Assembly: GCA_947495985.1 (NCBI GenBank) | Contig: CANMBD010000001.1 | Span: 806,001 to 870,000, forward strand | Direction of reading: 5' to 3' | Origin: an uncultured Sphingomonadaceae bacterium | Lineage (GTDB): Bacteria > Pseudomonadota > Alphaproteobacteria > Sphingomonadales > Sphingomonadaceae | DNA length: 64,000 bases | Shown: piece by piece, positions 1-9,949 of the stretch | Layout of the letters: every line of letters begins with the position of its first letter | Numbering within the stretch: the stretch's first letter is position 1 | Position numbers and translations under genes: made by a program | The notes under the pieces: model-generated | Seen by the model: the letters and a program-made list of their open reading frames with translations, nothing else | What the model was told of the DNA's origin: nothing | Databases searched by the model: none

Positions 1-758
1 CACCCGACGCGATGGCTGAAGCGGCCAAGCTTAATGAAGATCGGGGCGCGCAGATTATTGACATTAATATGGGCTGCCCGGTCAAAAAGGTCGTGAATGG
101 AGATGCCGGTTCTGCGTTGATGCGGGATCTGCCGCTTGCAGCTGCACTGATTAAGGCCACGGTGAAAGCTGTGAATGTGCCAGTCACGGTCAAAATGCGG
201 ATGGGCTGGGACCATAACAGCCTGAATGCACCGGAACTGGCTCATATTGCTGAAGATCTTGGTGCGAAGATGATTACAGTTCATGGCCGGACGCGGTGTC
301 AGATGTACAAAGGCAGCGCGGACTGGACTTTTGTCAGGCAGGTTAAAGAGGCTGTGTCGGTCCCGGTAATCGTCAACGGTGATATCTGTACCATTGACGA
401 TTGCGAACAAGCTCTCGCGCAAAGCGGCGCTGATGGCTTGATGATCGGCCGCGGTGCCTATGGTAAGCCATGGCTGCTGGGGCAAGTGATGCACTGGTTT
501 GAGCATGGCACAACGCTGCCTGATCCCGACCTGCAAGCCCAATATGCGGTCCTTGAGGAACATTACCGCGCCATGCTGGACCTTTATGGGGAAGATATTG
601 GTGTCAAGGTCGCGCGCAAGCATATTGGGTGGTACACCAAGGGCCTGCCCGGATCGGCTGAATTCCGGAACCAGGCGAACAAGGAAATGGATGCATCAAA
701 AGTGCTTGCGATGCTGCAGGATTTCTATGCACCCTGGCTCGACAAAGCGGCGGCCTGA
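1..758 (+). CDS. dusB: tRNA-dihydrouridine synthase B, 5'-truncated by window edge
   Basis: FMN-dependent reduction of uridine to dihydrouridine in the tRNA D-loop, in the cytoplasm. The reading frame is open from the window edge (codons begin at base 3), so the N-terminal FMN-barrel strands are missing. Visible Dus family signatures are the catalytic-loop motif MGCPVKKV with its cysteine, GSALM, KMRMGWD, the VHGRTR motif and the phosphate-binding [11 protein letters not shown]. The C-terminal helical RNA-binding domain includes [10 protein letters not shown]. The stop TGA overlaps the ntrB start (ATGA-type junction), so it heads the dusB-ntrBC-ntrYX-hfq-hflX run that is a familiar alphaproteobacterial arrangement. 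Confidence 0.95.
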   Translation, partial: PDAMAEAAKLNEDRGAQIIDINMGCPVKKVVNGDAGSALMRDLPLAAALIKATVKAVNVPVTVKMRMGWDHNSLNAPELAHIAEDLGAKMITVHGRTRCQMYKGSADWTFVRQVKEAVSVPVIVNGDICTIDDCEQALAQSGADGLMIGRGAYGKPWLLGQVMHWFEHGTTLPDPDLQAQYAVLEEHYRAMLDLYGEDIGVKVARKHIGWYTKGLPGSAEFRNQANKEMDASKVLAMLQDFYAPWLDKAAA

Positions 759-1831
759 TGACTGGATTGCCGTCGGCAGAACAGATTTTTGTCGCACTGC
801 CTGACGCCTTGCTGATCATTGACGAAAATCATGAAATTGCGAAGGTAAACCCGGTCGCAGAGCATTTCTTCGGGCAAAGTGCGAAGCATCTCATCGGCGA
901 TCATATTTCCAATCAGCTTCAATTTGAAGATGACCGTTTGGTCAGCGCCCTGACGGACAAGGATGCCAACGTCGCGGCCCGTCGTGTCGCTGTTACCCTG
1001 AAGGGACGGCAGGCGGGGCTGGTGAATTTTGATATTCATACCATACCTGCTGACCAGCGTTGGCGAATCGTTTCCATCGCGCCGCTGCCGACCGATGGAC
1101 CGGTGATTGAACAGCAACAAGGTGAGCAGGATCAATTCTCGGTGCGAGCGCCAGATATTTTGGGCCATGAAATCAAAAACCCGCTGGCTGCCATAAAGGG
1201 TGCGGCGCAACTGCTCGATCGTTCAATTGACCAGGATCAGAGGTCACTGACCCACATGATAAAGGGCGAAGTTGAACGGATCGCCAAGCTTTTGGACCGG
1301 ATGCAAAGTCTCTCGACGAACCAACCTGCTAAACTGAAGCCGGTGAACGTTCATTCGCTGATTGACCGTGCTCGTCAGTCCATTGAGACCGCGCGGAATG
1401 GCGATCTGAAAATTGGCGACCAGTTTGATCCTTCGCTGCCGGAGGTGTTGGTTGATCCGGACGCATTAATGCAGGTCTTAACCAATCTTCTGGCCAATGC
1501 AGTAGATGCTACCAAAGATATCGAACAGCCCGATATCCGGGTTATTACACGCTATAGCTTTGGCGCATCGCTCTCGGTCCATGGCTCCAATCAGATGGTG
1601 CGTCTTCCTGTAGAAATTATCGTACGGGATAACGGGGCCGGCGTTCCACCAGAATTGGAGCGCGATATTTTCTCACCATTTGTATCAACAAAAAAGGACG
1701 GGCAGGGACTTGGTCTGGCTCTTGTTCGCAAATTGATCAACGATATGAACGGGCGTGTTAGATATGAGCGCTCGGGTAGCGCACAGCATACACAATTCGT
1801 TCTGTTTTTGCCGATAGCCACCGAAGGATAA
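758..1831 (+). CDS. ntrB: nitrogen regulation sensor histidine kinase NtrB
   Basis: Sensor kinase/phosphatase for NtrC, 357 aa, cytoplasmic with no membrane segment. An N-terminal PAS domain (about 10-110, PDALLIIDENHEI) precedes the H-box LGHEIKNPLAA with the phospho-accepting His near residue 137; N and G boxes follow, with NLLANAVDA, DNGAGVPP and GQGLGLALV in the last 100 residues. In the known Ntr system PII protein binds this kinase to report nitrogen status. The ATG overlaps the dusB stop, and ntrC follows after 3 bases, so the three are almost certainly cotranscribed and translationally coupled. Confidence 0.95.
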   Translation: MTGLPSAEQIFVALPDALLIIDENHEIAKVNPVAEHFFGQSAKHLIGDHISNQLQFEDDRLVSALTDKDANVAARRVAVTLKGRQAGLVNFDIHTIPADQRWRIVSIAPLPTDGPVIEQQQGEQDQFSVRAPDILGHEIKNPLAAIKGAAQLLDRSIDQDQRSLTHMIKGEVERIAKLLDRMQSLSTNQPAKLKPVNVHSLIDRARQSIETARNGDLKIGDQFDPSLPEVLVDPDALMQVLTNLLANAVDATKDIEQPDIRVITRYSFGASLSVHGSNQMVRLPVEIIVRDNGAGVPPELERDIFSPFVSTKKDGQGLGLALVRKLINDMNGRVRYERSGSAQHTQFVLFLPIATEG

Positions 1832-1834
1832 CTG

Positions 1835-3253
1835 ATGGTCAAGCAAACCGTATTACTCGTTGAAGATGACCCTTCCGTCAGTCACATTATTTCAACCGCA
1901 CTAAAGGCGGAAGGCATGGCGGTGGATAGCTGCAAGACTGTGTCCGACCGTGATGCACTGTTGGCTAGTGGCAAATATGATCTGCTTATAACCGATGTCG
2001 GTTTGGGTGAAGAAGACGGTATCGCTACTCTGGACGCAGTCAGTGCCCGTGATCCCGACTTGCCGGTCATTGTTATCTCTGCACAGAATACGCTAAATAC
2101 GGCTGTCAGGGCCTCGGAAACTGGTGCTTTTGAGTATTTTCCTAAACCGTTCGATCTCGATGAACTGGTTGAAGTTGTACAGCAGGCAATGAAGCCACCC
2201 AGCGAGGGACGTCTTGTCGACACCATGGAGGAGGACAACCTTCCCTTGGTCGGGCGCAGCCAGGCGATGCAGGAAGTATACCGGATGATTGCGCGCTTGT
2301 TACGCAATGACTTGTCCGTTTTGATACTTGGAGAATCCGGCACCGGCAAAGAACTGGTCGCCGAAGCTATCCATAATCTGGGTCATCGCAAGGCAGGGCC
2401 TTTCATAGCGGTCAATATGGCAGCGATCCCCACTGATCTGATTGAAGCCGAACTGTTCGGTCATGAAAAAGGCGCCTTTACGGGCGCGGTCAGTAGCGCA
2501 GCCGGCAAGTTTGAGCAGGCACAGGGCGGTACGTTATTTCTCGATGAAATTGGCGATATGCCGATGCACGCGCAGACACGATTATTGCGCGCCCTGCAAT
2601 CCGGTGAAATCAACCGTGTCGGCGGCAAGGGGCTTATTAAACTGGATGTTCGCATTGTAGCGGCAACAAATCAGGATTTTGTAAATCTGATTGAGGAAGG
2701 TAAATTCCGGGAAGATCTCTACTACCGGATCAACGTTGTTCCAATTGAGCTGCCGCCTTTAAGAGATCGTGCCAGCGACGTTCCTGCACTGGCCAATCAT
2801 TTCCTTAATCTGGCAGCATCCGAAGGACTGCCAAAGAAGGTGCTGACAGACGATGGTTTGGAGCTGCTCTCCCGTCACGGTTGGCGCGGTAACGTCCGGG
2901 AGCTGAAAAACCTCATCTATCGACTAGTTGTAACAGCGCGCGAGGAAGAACTATCGGAAACGGCGATACGGCAGATACTTCAGTCACAGCAGGGGGAGGA
3001 ACATAGCCAGTCCCTTGAACATAGTTTTGCAGACCAGGTGAAATCGATTGTCGGTGATCTGCTGCTTGATAAGGAAGATGGCAATTCTCTTTACACCAAG
3101 GCCTTGGAAAAATTCGAGCGACCGATGCTTGAGGAAATATTGCGCAAGGCCAATGGCAATCAGATAAAAGCTGCCAATATACTGGGCATAAATCGCAACA
3201 CGTTGCGGAAAAAATTGACGGAATATGAGATTGACCCTGCGCAATCGCGATAG
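1835..3253 (+). CDS. ntrC: nitrogen regulation response regulator NtrC (sigma-54 activator)
   Basis: Sigma-54-dependent enhancer-binding protein, 472 aa. The receiver domain (1-120) has the acidic pair ED-D near 10-12 and the phospho-acceptor Asp54 in LLITDVGLG. The AAA+ domain (about 138-380) has Walker A GESGTGKE, the intact sigma-54 contact loop GAFTGA (about 213-218) and Walker B LFLDEIGDMP. A Fis-type helix-turn-helix ends the protein (ANILGINRNTLRKKL). It has every feature expected of a working activator, in contrast to the paralogous NtrX downstream. It is preceded by ntrB and followed by ntrY after 83 bases. Confidence 0.96.
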   Translation: MVKQTVLLVEDDPSVSHIISTALKAEGMAVDSCKTVSDRDALLASGKYDLLITDVGLGEEDGIATLDAVSARDPDLPVIVISAQNTLNTAVRASETGAFEYFPKPFDLDELVEVVQQAMKPPSEGRLVDTMEEDNLPLVGRSQAMQEVYRMIARLLRNDLSVLILGESGTGKELVAEAIHNLGHRKAGPFIAVNMAAIPTDLIEAELFGHEKGAFTGAVSSAAGKFEQAQGGTLFLDEIGDMPMHAQTRLLRALQSGEINRVGGKGLIKLDVRIVAATNQDFVNLIEEGKFREDLYYRINVVPIELPPLRDRASDVPALANHFLNLAASEGLPKKVLTDDGLELLSRHGWRGNVRELKNLIYRLVVTAREEELSETAIRQILQSQQGEEHSQSLEHSFADQVKSIVGDLLLDKEDGNSLYTKALEKFERPMLEEILRKANGNQIKAANILGINRNTLRKKLTEYEIDPAQSR

Positions 3254-3336
3254 AATGATCGGACTACACGTCAAATCGTGACATATTTGTATCATTAGTG
3301 CTGTTTTTACAACGAAACTGTTGTATCAGAGGCACA

Positions 3337-5673
3337 ATGAACGCTCCGCAGGCCCCTATTGAAAAGCGAACACCTGTTTGGTTGCGCCGTTTATCGCTTC
3401 TCTCAGAAGATGACAAAGCGATGAAGCGTGTAGAATGGGCTGCCATTTTTCTGTTTCTGTTTACTGCAGGGGGCAGTTATTTTCTATTGAGTTCCCAATC
3501 AGGCCGGACTGATTTTATCTCACCTCCACTTACGGCGGCATTGCTGGTGGCCAATCTTATCCCGGCAATTACGTTGCTGGTCTTACTCGGCCGTCGCATC
3601 GCGAAAGGCAGGGCAGCAAAATCTGCCACAGGTACAAGTGGTCGCCTGCATGTTCGTCTGGTCGCATTGTTTTCGCTGGTAGCCAGTGTGCCAATGTTGC
3701 TGGTGGTGATCTTTGCGTCACTGCTTTTCCAATATGGTGTGGAGTTCTGGTTTTCTGATCGCGCCCGTGGGATGTTGGAAAATGCCAATAGTCTGGCGCG
3801 TGGATATTATGATCAAAACCGCCGGGATGTTGGTGCGGAGACGATTACAATGGCCAGCGATCTGCGCAGTTTTTTGGCAGAAAAGGGGATCAACCATCCT
3901 GAATTTGCAGAAAATTATTCGTTCCAAGTCCTGACTCGCAAACTGAATGAATCAGCCATAATTCAATTTGGAGAGGATGGGGTTGCACGCACTGCAGCCG
4001 CAGTTAATCCTGATAATAGCGATGAAAACATCAAGATAACCGAACAAGTCATCAATCAACTGATGGCCGGTGAGAATTATGTGGTTACCGCGAAAGCCAA
4101 CAAGATCGAGGCCGTGACCCTTCTTGATCTGGACTCTCAGATTTTTTTATATGCTGCCCGTGATTCAGATATGCTGGCCCTCAGCCAGTGGGAGAGGGCA
4201 CAGTCCGTTCTGGCGGATTATGATAATCTGTTTACCCGATCCCGCAGCCTTCAATTGCAATTCAATATAGCCCTGTTTGTCGTGTCCCTTTTCATTGTGG
4301 GTATTGCGCTTTGGATCGCGCTTGCAGTCGCAGATCGAATGGTGAGGCCGGTTGGCGAACTGGTCCATGCCGCCAAGCGGATTACCGAAGGGGATTTGGC
4401 GTCCCGAGTCCCGGCACCTTTTGAGAAAGATGAAATTGGTACGCTCGGCAGGGCCTTTAACCGCATGACTGAGCGGTTGGAGACCCAGACTACGGCTTTA
4501 CTGACGGCTAATGAACAGTTGGGCAGCCGGCGGGCTTTTATCGAAACAGTTCTGGAATCGGTTACCGCAGGAATTATCAGTCTGGATCAGACCGGACAGG
4601 TTCAGCTCATCAATTCCCGCGCGCAGGCACTGCTGGCGAAGGAAAGTCAGGATTTGCTGGACAAACAAATATCGGACGTCGCGCCGGAATTCGCAGACCT
4701 AATTGGCGAAGGGATTGAGAATACCATTATCCAGTTTTCGTCCGGCAATGAAATCCGCACCCTGGAAGTGAAGATAGTTGGTGGGCAATCAGGCCATGTC
4801 ATTACTTTTGAAGATATAACGCAACGGTTGCTGGACCAGCGCCGTGCTGCATGGTCCGATGTGGCTCGCAGAATTGCGCATGAAATTAAAAACCCTCTGA
4901 CACCGATTCAATTGGCGGCAGAGCGGCTACAGCGACGCTTTGGCAAGAACGTTACTGAAGGCGGATCAATATTTTCGCAATTGACCGGAACAATTGTTCG
5001 CCAAGTTGGTGATTTGCGTAAGATTGTTGATGAATTTTCCTCTTTCGCACGAATGCCGAAGCCGGTTTTCCGTGAGGAAAATCTGATTGATATCGTCAAG
5101 CAAGCAGTATTTTTGCAAGAAGTCGCCCATTCCGCGATCAAATTCCGTTTTGAATCGGATGACCAGAACTTGCCCTTGGTTTGTGATCGCAGACAACTTG
5201 GGCAGGCTCTAACAAACATCGTCAAGAATGCCGTAGAGGCGATTGAACAAAAGGCGGATACTGCGGAAGATTTCTCGTTTGAAGATGGGCAGATATGCGT
5301 AAGTGTTCGTCGAAACGATGATGATGTAGAAGTTCAACTGGACGACAATGGTATCGGACTGCCGGCAGAACGCGAACGCATTGTCGAACCCTATATGACG
5401 ACAAGGGAAAAGGGCACCGGGTTGGGGTTGGCCATTGTCAAAAAGATAATCGAGGAACATTTCGGCAGTATCGCCTTTACCGATTCATGCGCCGCGGAAC
5501 AGGGAAGCGGTACCTGTGTGACAATAAATCTGAATCCGATAAAGCTGGCCCGCCTGAGTGAGAGCTTTGCCCCACGAAGTGCAGAGACGGAAATACCGGA
5601 TGCCGTTGGAAAAAAGGGCACCAGCCCTGATGGCGAACGTCTACCACAAACTGATAAACTACCCCCAATTTAG
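3337..5673 (+). CDS. ntrY: membrane sensor histidine kinase NtrY
   Basis: Transmembrane kinase partner of NtrX, 778 aa. I start it at ATG 3337, which has an AGAGGC Shine-Dalgarno-like sequence just upstream; an upstream GTG at 3298 would add 13 residues without a ribosome site. Three hydrophobic segments lie near residues 33-130, then an extracytoplasmic sensor region, a fourth membrane segment near 310-330, a HAMP domain, a PAS domain, and the H-box AHEIKNPLTP with His near 515. The ATPase has NIVKNAVEA, DNGIGLP and GTGLGLAIV. In other alphaproteobacteria NtrYX responds to nitrogen, oxygen or redox state; the signal here cannot be read from sequence. Confidence 0.95.
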   Translation: MNAPQAPIEKRTPVWLRRLSLLSEDDKAMKRVEWAAIFLFLFTAGGSYFLLSSQSGRTDFISPPLTAALLVANLIPAITLLVLLGRRIAKGRAAKSATGTSGRLHVRLVALFSLVASVPMLLVVIFASLLFQYGVEFWFSDRARGMLENANSLARGYYDQNRRDVGAETITMASDLRSFLAEKGINHPEFAENYSFQVLTRKLNESAIIQFGEDGVARTAAAVNPDNSDENIKITEQVINQLMAGENYVVTAKANKIEAVTLLDLDSQIFLYAARDSDMLALSQWERAQSVLADYDNLFTRSRSLQLQFNIALFVVSLFIVGIALWIALAVADRMVRPVGELVHAAKRITEGDLASRVPAPFEKDEIGTLGRAFNRMTERLETQTTALLTANEQLGSRRAFIETVLESVTAGIISLDQTGQVQLINSRAQALLAKESQDLLDKQISDVAPEFADLIGEGIENTIIQFSSGNEIRTLEVKIVGGQSGHVITFEDITQRLLDQRRAAWSDVARRIAHEIKNPLTPIQLAAERLQRRFGKNVTEGGSIFSQLTGTIVRQVGDLRKIVDEFSSFARMPKPVFREENLIDIVKQAVFLQEVAHSAIKFRFESDDQNLPLVCDRRQLGQALTNIVKNAVEAIEQKADTAEDFSFEDGQICVSVRRNDDDVEVQLDDNGIGLPAERERIVEPYMTTREKGTGLGLAIVKKIIEEHFGSIAFTDSCAAEQGSGTCVTINLNPIKLARLSESFAPRSAETEIPDAVGKKGTSPDGERLPQTDKLPPI

Positions 5674-5685
5674 AAGGTCGAAATA

Positions 5686-7068
5686 ATGGCATTAGATATC
5701 CTGATTGTTGATGATGAACCCGATATCCGGGAACTGATTTCCGGTGTTCTGGAAGATGATGGTTATGAGACAAGAGTGGCAGCCGACAGCGATTCAGCGC
5801 TTGCAGCTGTTAAAGAACGGAAACCGTCTCTTGTCTTGCTGGACGTTTGGTTGAGAGGATCCCGACTGGACGGACTGGAGCTTTTGACGGAGATAAAAAA
5901 TATCGATCCAAAGCTGCCAGTAATCGTGATTTCGGGTCATGGTAATATCGATACGGCTGTCGCAGCAATATCGCAGGGTGCGGTAGACTTTATCGAGAAG
6001 CCCTTTGAAGCCGAACATCTTATGCATCTGGTGGCCAGGGCTACTGAAACAGAAAGTCTGCGCCGCGAGAATGAGGCATTGAAAGCCCGGGTCGGTTTTG
6101 CCGATGAGTTAACGGGTAACAGCGCGTCGGTTAACTCCGTGCGTGCAACTTTAAAGCGTGTTGCCGGGACGGGCAGTCGTTTGCTTATTTCTGGTCCAGC
6201 AGGTGTAGGAAAGGAAGTGGCCGCGCGGCTGATGCACAACTGGAGCACACGGGCCAACGCACCATTTGTAACGATAAGCGCAGCCCGTTTGTCTCCGGAA
6301 AGTGTTGAGGAAGAGCTTTTTGGAACTGAGAAAAATGGAACTGTAGAGAAAATCGGCCTGCTGGAAGAGGCTCATGGCGGTACGTTGTTCATTGATGAAG
6401 TGGCGGACATGCCGCTTGATACGCAAGGTAAGATATTGCGTGTTTTAACCGAACAAAGCTTTGCTCGTTTGGGCGGCAATCAACGCGTTAAAGTTGATGT
6501 GAGAGTCGTTTCGGCAACATCCCGCAATCTTGATGAAGAAATACAGGAAAAGCGTTTCCGTGAAGATCTGTTCTACCGGCTGAATGTTGTGCCTGTCGAG
6601 TTGCCGCCACTAAACCAACGCCGGGAAGATATCCCGACCCTTGTCGAACATTATTCCGCGCGTTTTGCCGCAGACCAGAGGCTGAACCCGCCAGAAATAT
6701 CGGCAGAAGCCATGGCTGCTCTCCAAGCATGCGATTGGCCTGGCAATGTCCGTCAGTTGCGGAATGTGATTGAGCGGACCATCATCCTCGCACCGAAAGA
6801 TAATTTTTCGAAAATTGAGATAGAGATGTTGCCGCCCGAGATATTGGGCAATGACGATGATCTGGATCAGGGCGTGGCCTCTTTGATGGGTTCCCCGTTG
6901 CGCGAGGCGCGGGAAAGCTTTGAACGTGAATATCTCAAAGTTCAGATCCGAAGATTTTCGGGTAATATTTCAAAAACGGCCAATTTTATTGGAATGGAAC
7001 GTTCTGCATTGCACAGAAAGCTCAAAATTCTGGGCCTTGCGGCGAAAAAGAAGCAGGCTGCCGAATAA
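5686..7068 (+). CDS. ntrX: response regulator NtrX with degenerate sigma-54 contact loop
   Basis: NtrC-family regulator, 460 aa, paired with NtrY 12 bases upstream. The receiver (1-120) has IVDDEPD and phospho-acceptor Asp53 in VLLDVWLRG. The AAA+ domain keeps a Walker A-like GPAGVGKE and Walker B TLFIDEVADMP, and a Fis-type HTH ends it (ANFIGMERSALHRKL). The segment that in NtrC holds GAFTGA reads TEKNGTVEKIG here, several residues shorter, so the canonical sigma-54 contact is missing. I infer that it regulates by DNA binding, or with sigma-70-type polymerase, instead of remodelling sigma-54 holoenzyme. Confidence 0.93.
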   Translation: MALDILIVDDEPDIRELISGVLEDDGYETRVAADSDSALAAVKERKPSLVLLDVWLRGSRLDGLELLTEIKNIDPKLPVIVISGHGNIDTAVAAISQGAVDFIEKPFEAEHLMHLVARATETESLRRENEALKARVGFADELTGNSASVNSVRATLKRVAGTGSRLLISGPAGVGKEVAARLMHNWSTRANAPFVTISAARLSPESVEEELFGTEKNGTVEKIGLLEEAHGGTLFIDEVADMPLDTQGKILRVLTEQSFARLGGNQRVKVDVRVVSATSRNLDEEIQEKRFREDLFYRLNVVPVELPPLNQRREDIPTLVEHYSARFAADQRLNPPEISAEAMAALQACDWPGNVRQLRNVIERTIILAPKDNFSKIEIEMLPPEILGNDDDLDQGVASLMGSPLREARESFEREYLKVQIRRFSGNISKTANFIGMERSALHRKLKILGLAAKKKQAAE

Positions 7069-7192
7069 ACAATGAACCGTTTCCAGTTGTAGCTTCGCTA
7101 TTGAATCCATATATGTCGAAAGCGCGGCTCCCCCAATAACTATAGTCGCAGCTAAAAACCCTCTCTGCGGCCATAGCGCCGCCAAAAACCGG

Positions 7193-7696
7193 ATGTCAAA
7201 AATGACCGATAAATCAAATAATTTGCAAGACCTCTTCTTAAACTCTCTCCGCAAATCGAAAATGCCCGTAACCATGTTTCTGGTCAAAGGCGTAAAGTTG
7301 CAGGGTATTGTAACCTGGTTCGACAATTTCTCCGTATTGTTGCGGCGTGATGGCCAGTCACAACTGGTTTACAAGCATGCAATTTCGACCATCATGCCAT
7401 CGCAAAGCCTTGATATGCAGCCATTTTCTGATCTCATGGAACGGGCGAAAGGCCGCAATGGCGTATTGCAGGAAGTGTTCCTGACCGCTGTGCGTGACAG
7501 CAACGATCCCGTCACCATGTTTCTGGTAAACGGTGTGATGCTGCAAGGCGAAGTGGCGGCTTATGATCTGTTCTGTATTTTGCTGGAGCGTGAAGGTTTG
7601 GCGCAGCTTGTCTACAAGCATGCAATTTCGACCATTCAGCCGAACGGTGCGATAAATCTCGCCGACTATAATAATGCAGATGAAGGCTCCCATTGA
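7193..7696 (+). CDS. hfq: RNA chaperone Hfq with two fused Sm domains
   Basis: 167 aa, about twice the usual Hfq length, because two complete Hfq Sm domains are joined head to tail (about residues 9-70 and 85-150). Both carry the same Sm1 signature, [14 protein letters not shown] in the first and [14 protein letters not shown] in the second, and both end with the Sm2 core YKHAISTI. Hfq normally forms a hexamer that anneals small RNAs to mRNAs; a tandem protein would be expected to assemble as a trimer of dimers. The first ATG (7193) has no clear ribosome site and ATG 7202 is an alternative. The stop overlaps the hflX TTG start, the classic hfq-hflX pairing. Confidence 0.95.
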   Translation: MSKMTDKSNNLQDLFLNSLRKSKMPVTMFLVKGVKLQGIVTWFDNFSVLLRRDGQSQLVYKHAISTIMPSQSLDMQPFSDLMERAKGRNGVLQEVFLTAVRDSNDPVTMFLVNGVMLQGEVAAYDLFCILLEREGLAQLVYKHAISTIQPNGAINLADYNNADEGSH

Positions 7697-8988
7697 TCCC
7701 ATTTGAAAAAAAGGAACTGGACGGCGGTGAAGACAAAGCCGTCATTGTTCACCCCGACCTGGGATCGCTTGGTCAAAATGCGCTGGAATATAGACTGGAA
7801 GAGGCGATCGGCCTCGCTCTGGCAATCGGATTGGAAACAAGTTCGGCACAGTATTTTGGCGTTCGTGCGCCAAAGCCGGGGACTTTATTCGGCTCGGGTC
7901 AAGTCGATCAGATCAAGACCATATTGGCGCAGGACGATGCCAATATCCTGATTGTTGACGGCACGTTGAGCGCTATCCAGCAGCGCAATCTGGAAGAAGA
8001 GCTGAAGGTCAAGGTTATCGATCGGACTGGTCTGATTCTGGAGATTTTTGGCGCGAGGGCCGCGACAGCCGAGGGACGACTGCAGGTGGAACTGGCTCAT
8101 CTCGACTATCAGGCGGGGCGTTTGGTTCGCAGCTGGACCCACCTTGAACGGCAGCGCGGCGGCTTCGGCTTTCTCGGCGGCCCAGGCGAGACACAGATTG
8201 AATCGGATCGCCGGATGATCCGCGACCGTATGGCGAAACTGCGCAAGGAATTGTCGCATCTCCGGAAAACCCGGACGCTACACCGTTCGCGCCGTCAAAA
8301 GGCACCTTGGCCGGTTATCGCGCTCGTTGGTTATACAAATGCCGGGAAATCGACGCTTTTTAACCGCCTGACTGGTGCCGAGGTGTTCGCAGAAGACCTA
8401 TTGTTCGCGACACTTGATCCCACCATGCGGCAATTTCCGCTGCCCGGATATGACAAGGCGATCATTTCGGACACCGTTGGCTTCGTATCTGACTTGCCGA
8501 CACAGCTGGTCGCCGCCTTTCGCGCGACGTTGGAAGAAGTGACCGCGGCGGACGTGATAATCCATGTCAGGGATATTTCTCATGCTTCCAGTGACGGGCA
8601 GGCCCGCGATGTCGAACAGATTCTGTCGGAACTGGGTGTCGATCTGGAAGAGGGGGAGGGGGCTCCCATCATTGAAGCCTGGAACAAGATTGATCTGATC
8701 GATTCCGATGATCCGGATAGCATAAAGTTACCGGAGCATATTCCCGACAATGTCTGTCCGATATCTGCCGCAACCGGGCAGGGCGTTGATGCGCTCGTAG
8801 AGATGGTGACAACCAATTTGTCGCGCAATCATAATATTGAAACCGTGACTTTACCTTTATCGGACGGCAAGCGCCTAGCTTGGTTGCACGAAAATGGACG
8901 CGTTCTGGAATCCGAACAGGAAAATGATGCCCTGATATTGGCTGTCCAGATGTCAAATCGCAACTGGGGACGATTTCATGCGCTTTAG
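7693..8988 (+). CDS. hflX: ribosome-associated GTPase HflX
   Basis: GTPase that splits stalled or heat-damaged 70S ribosomes, 431 aa. An N-terminal HflX domain (about 20-190, with the glycine-rich linker [15 protein letters not shown]) precedes the G domain: G1 [10 protein letters not shown]3 DTVGFV, G4 NKID. The start is TTG at 7693, overlapping the hfq stop by four bases (TTGA); a GAAGG ribosome site lies about six bases upstream, which supports this rare start over any internal ATG. The stop overlaps the convergent mazG stop by four bases. Confidence 0.94.
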   Translation: MIPFEKKELDGGEDKAVIVHPDLGSLGQNALEYRLEEAIGLALAIGLETSSAQYFGVRAPKPGTLFGSGQVDQIKTILAQDDANILIVDGTLSAIQQRNLEEELKVKVIDRTGLILEIFGARAATAEGRLQVELAHLDYQAGRLVRSWTHLERQRGGFGFLGGPGETQIESDRRMIRDRMAKLRKELSHLRKTRTLHRSRRQKAPWPVIALVGYTNAGKSTLFNRLTGAEVFAEDLLFATLDPTMRQFPLPGYDKAIISDTVGFVSDLPTQLVAAFRATLEEVTAADVIIHVRDISHASSDGQARDVEQILSELGVDLEEGEGAPIIEAWNKIDLIDSDDPDSIKLPEHIPDNVCPISAATGQGVDALVEMVTTNLSRNHNIETVTLPLSDGKRLAWLHENGRVLESEQENDALILAVQMSNRNWGRFHAL

Positions 8989-9719
8989 GAAGCGGATTTC
9001 GCTTTCTGCCATTCTTCCTCAAGCTCGTCGATCGACATGTCTTTCATATCGCGCGGAGCTGTGCTTTCTACCTCGTTGAAACGTTTAGAGAATTTTCGAG
9101 TAGCATCGACCAGCGCCTGCTCTGCATCCACTCCGTAGTGACGTGATAGATTTACGGCCGAAAAGAGCAGATCGCCCATCTCCTCATGGATATCCTCCGG
9201 GGTTTTGGCTTGTTCCACTTCCTCGAGTTCTTCCAGTAATTTTGCTTTGACAGGTGCTCTGTCGGGCCAGTCAAAACCGACGCGCGCGGCCCGCTTCTGA
9301 ATTTTCTGAGCACGCAGCAGGGCGGGAAGGGCCATCGCAACGCCGTCCAGTGCACTGGATTTACCAGTCTCCGCCCGTTCTTCTGCCTTTATTTGTTCCC
9401 AGCCGGGGCTGTTGTCCGCTTCACCAAAAATATGCGGATGGCGCCGGATCATCTTTTCGCAAATAACATCGACCACATCACCGAAAGAGAAATGGCCCTC
9501 ATCCGATGCAATCTGGCTGTGAAATACGACCTGCAACAAAAGATCGCCCAGCTCGTCTTTCAGTCCATCCATATCTTCGCGCTGAATGGCATCTGCAACT
9601 TCATAAGCTTCTTCAACTGTGTAAGGCGCTATGGTTTCAAATGTCTGGACGGTGTCCCATTCGCATCCTGTTTCCGGATCGCGCAGCCGCCGCATGACAT
9701 CAAGAAGGGGTTCAATCAC
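8985..9719 (-). CDS. mazG: nucleoside triphosphate pyrophosphohydrolase MazG
   Basis: Hydrolyses (d)NTPs to monophosphates and pyrophosphate, a house-cleaning and stringent-response-linked enzyme. The 244 residues hold two MazG domains: the first with EEAYEVADAI and the metal-binding ELGDLLLQVVFH (about 35-80), the second with LEELEEVEQ and EEMGDLLFSAVN (about 165-200). Length matches the two-domain E. coli type. It is convergent with hflX and shares four bases with it at the 3' ends. The 230 bases between its start and the next gene on the other strand hold only the two divergent upstream regions; I see no distinct element there. Confidence 0.93.
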   Translation of the reverse strand: MIEPLLDVMRRLRDPETGCEWDTVQTFETIAPYTVEEAYEVADAIQREDMDGLKDELGDLLLQVVFHSQIASDEGHFSFGDVVDVICEKMIRRHPHIFGEADNSPGWEQIKAEERAETGKSSALDGVAMALPALLRAQKIQKRAARVGFDWPDRAPVKAKLLEELEEVEQAKTPEDIHEEMGDLLFSAVNLSRHYGVDAEQALVDATRKFSKRFNEVESTAPRDMKDMSIDELEEEWQKAKSAS

Positions 9720-9949
9720 TGATTATCTATCCTCGAACGAATGTTGAGATGATCTAACAAGCTGACTGCGGTTGGAGCAGGGCAGCGTAACACCTCTCTT
9801 ATCGGCTATATCTGGGCCTGCCAATGCTGGATCTGAAACGGTTGGTATCCAGAAAAGGGAGCGTTAGCAAAGCTGCTGATTGCATGATTTGTCAGTTTGT
9901 GTTCAACAACTTGGCGAGGTTTCAAATTACCAAAACAAACGGAGTTTCA

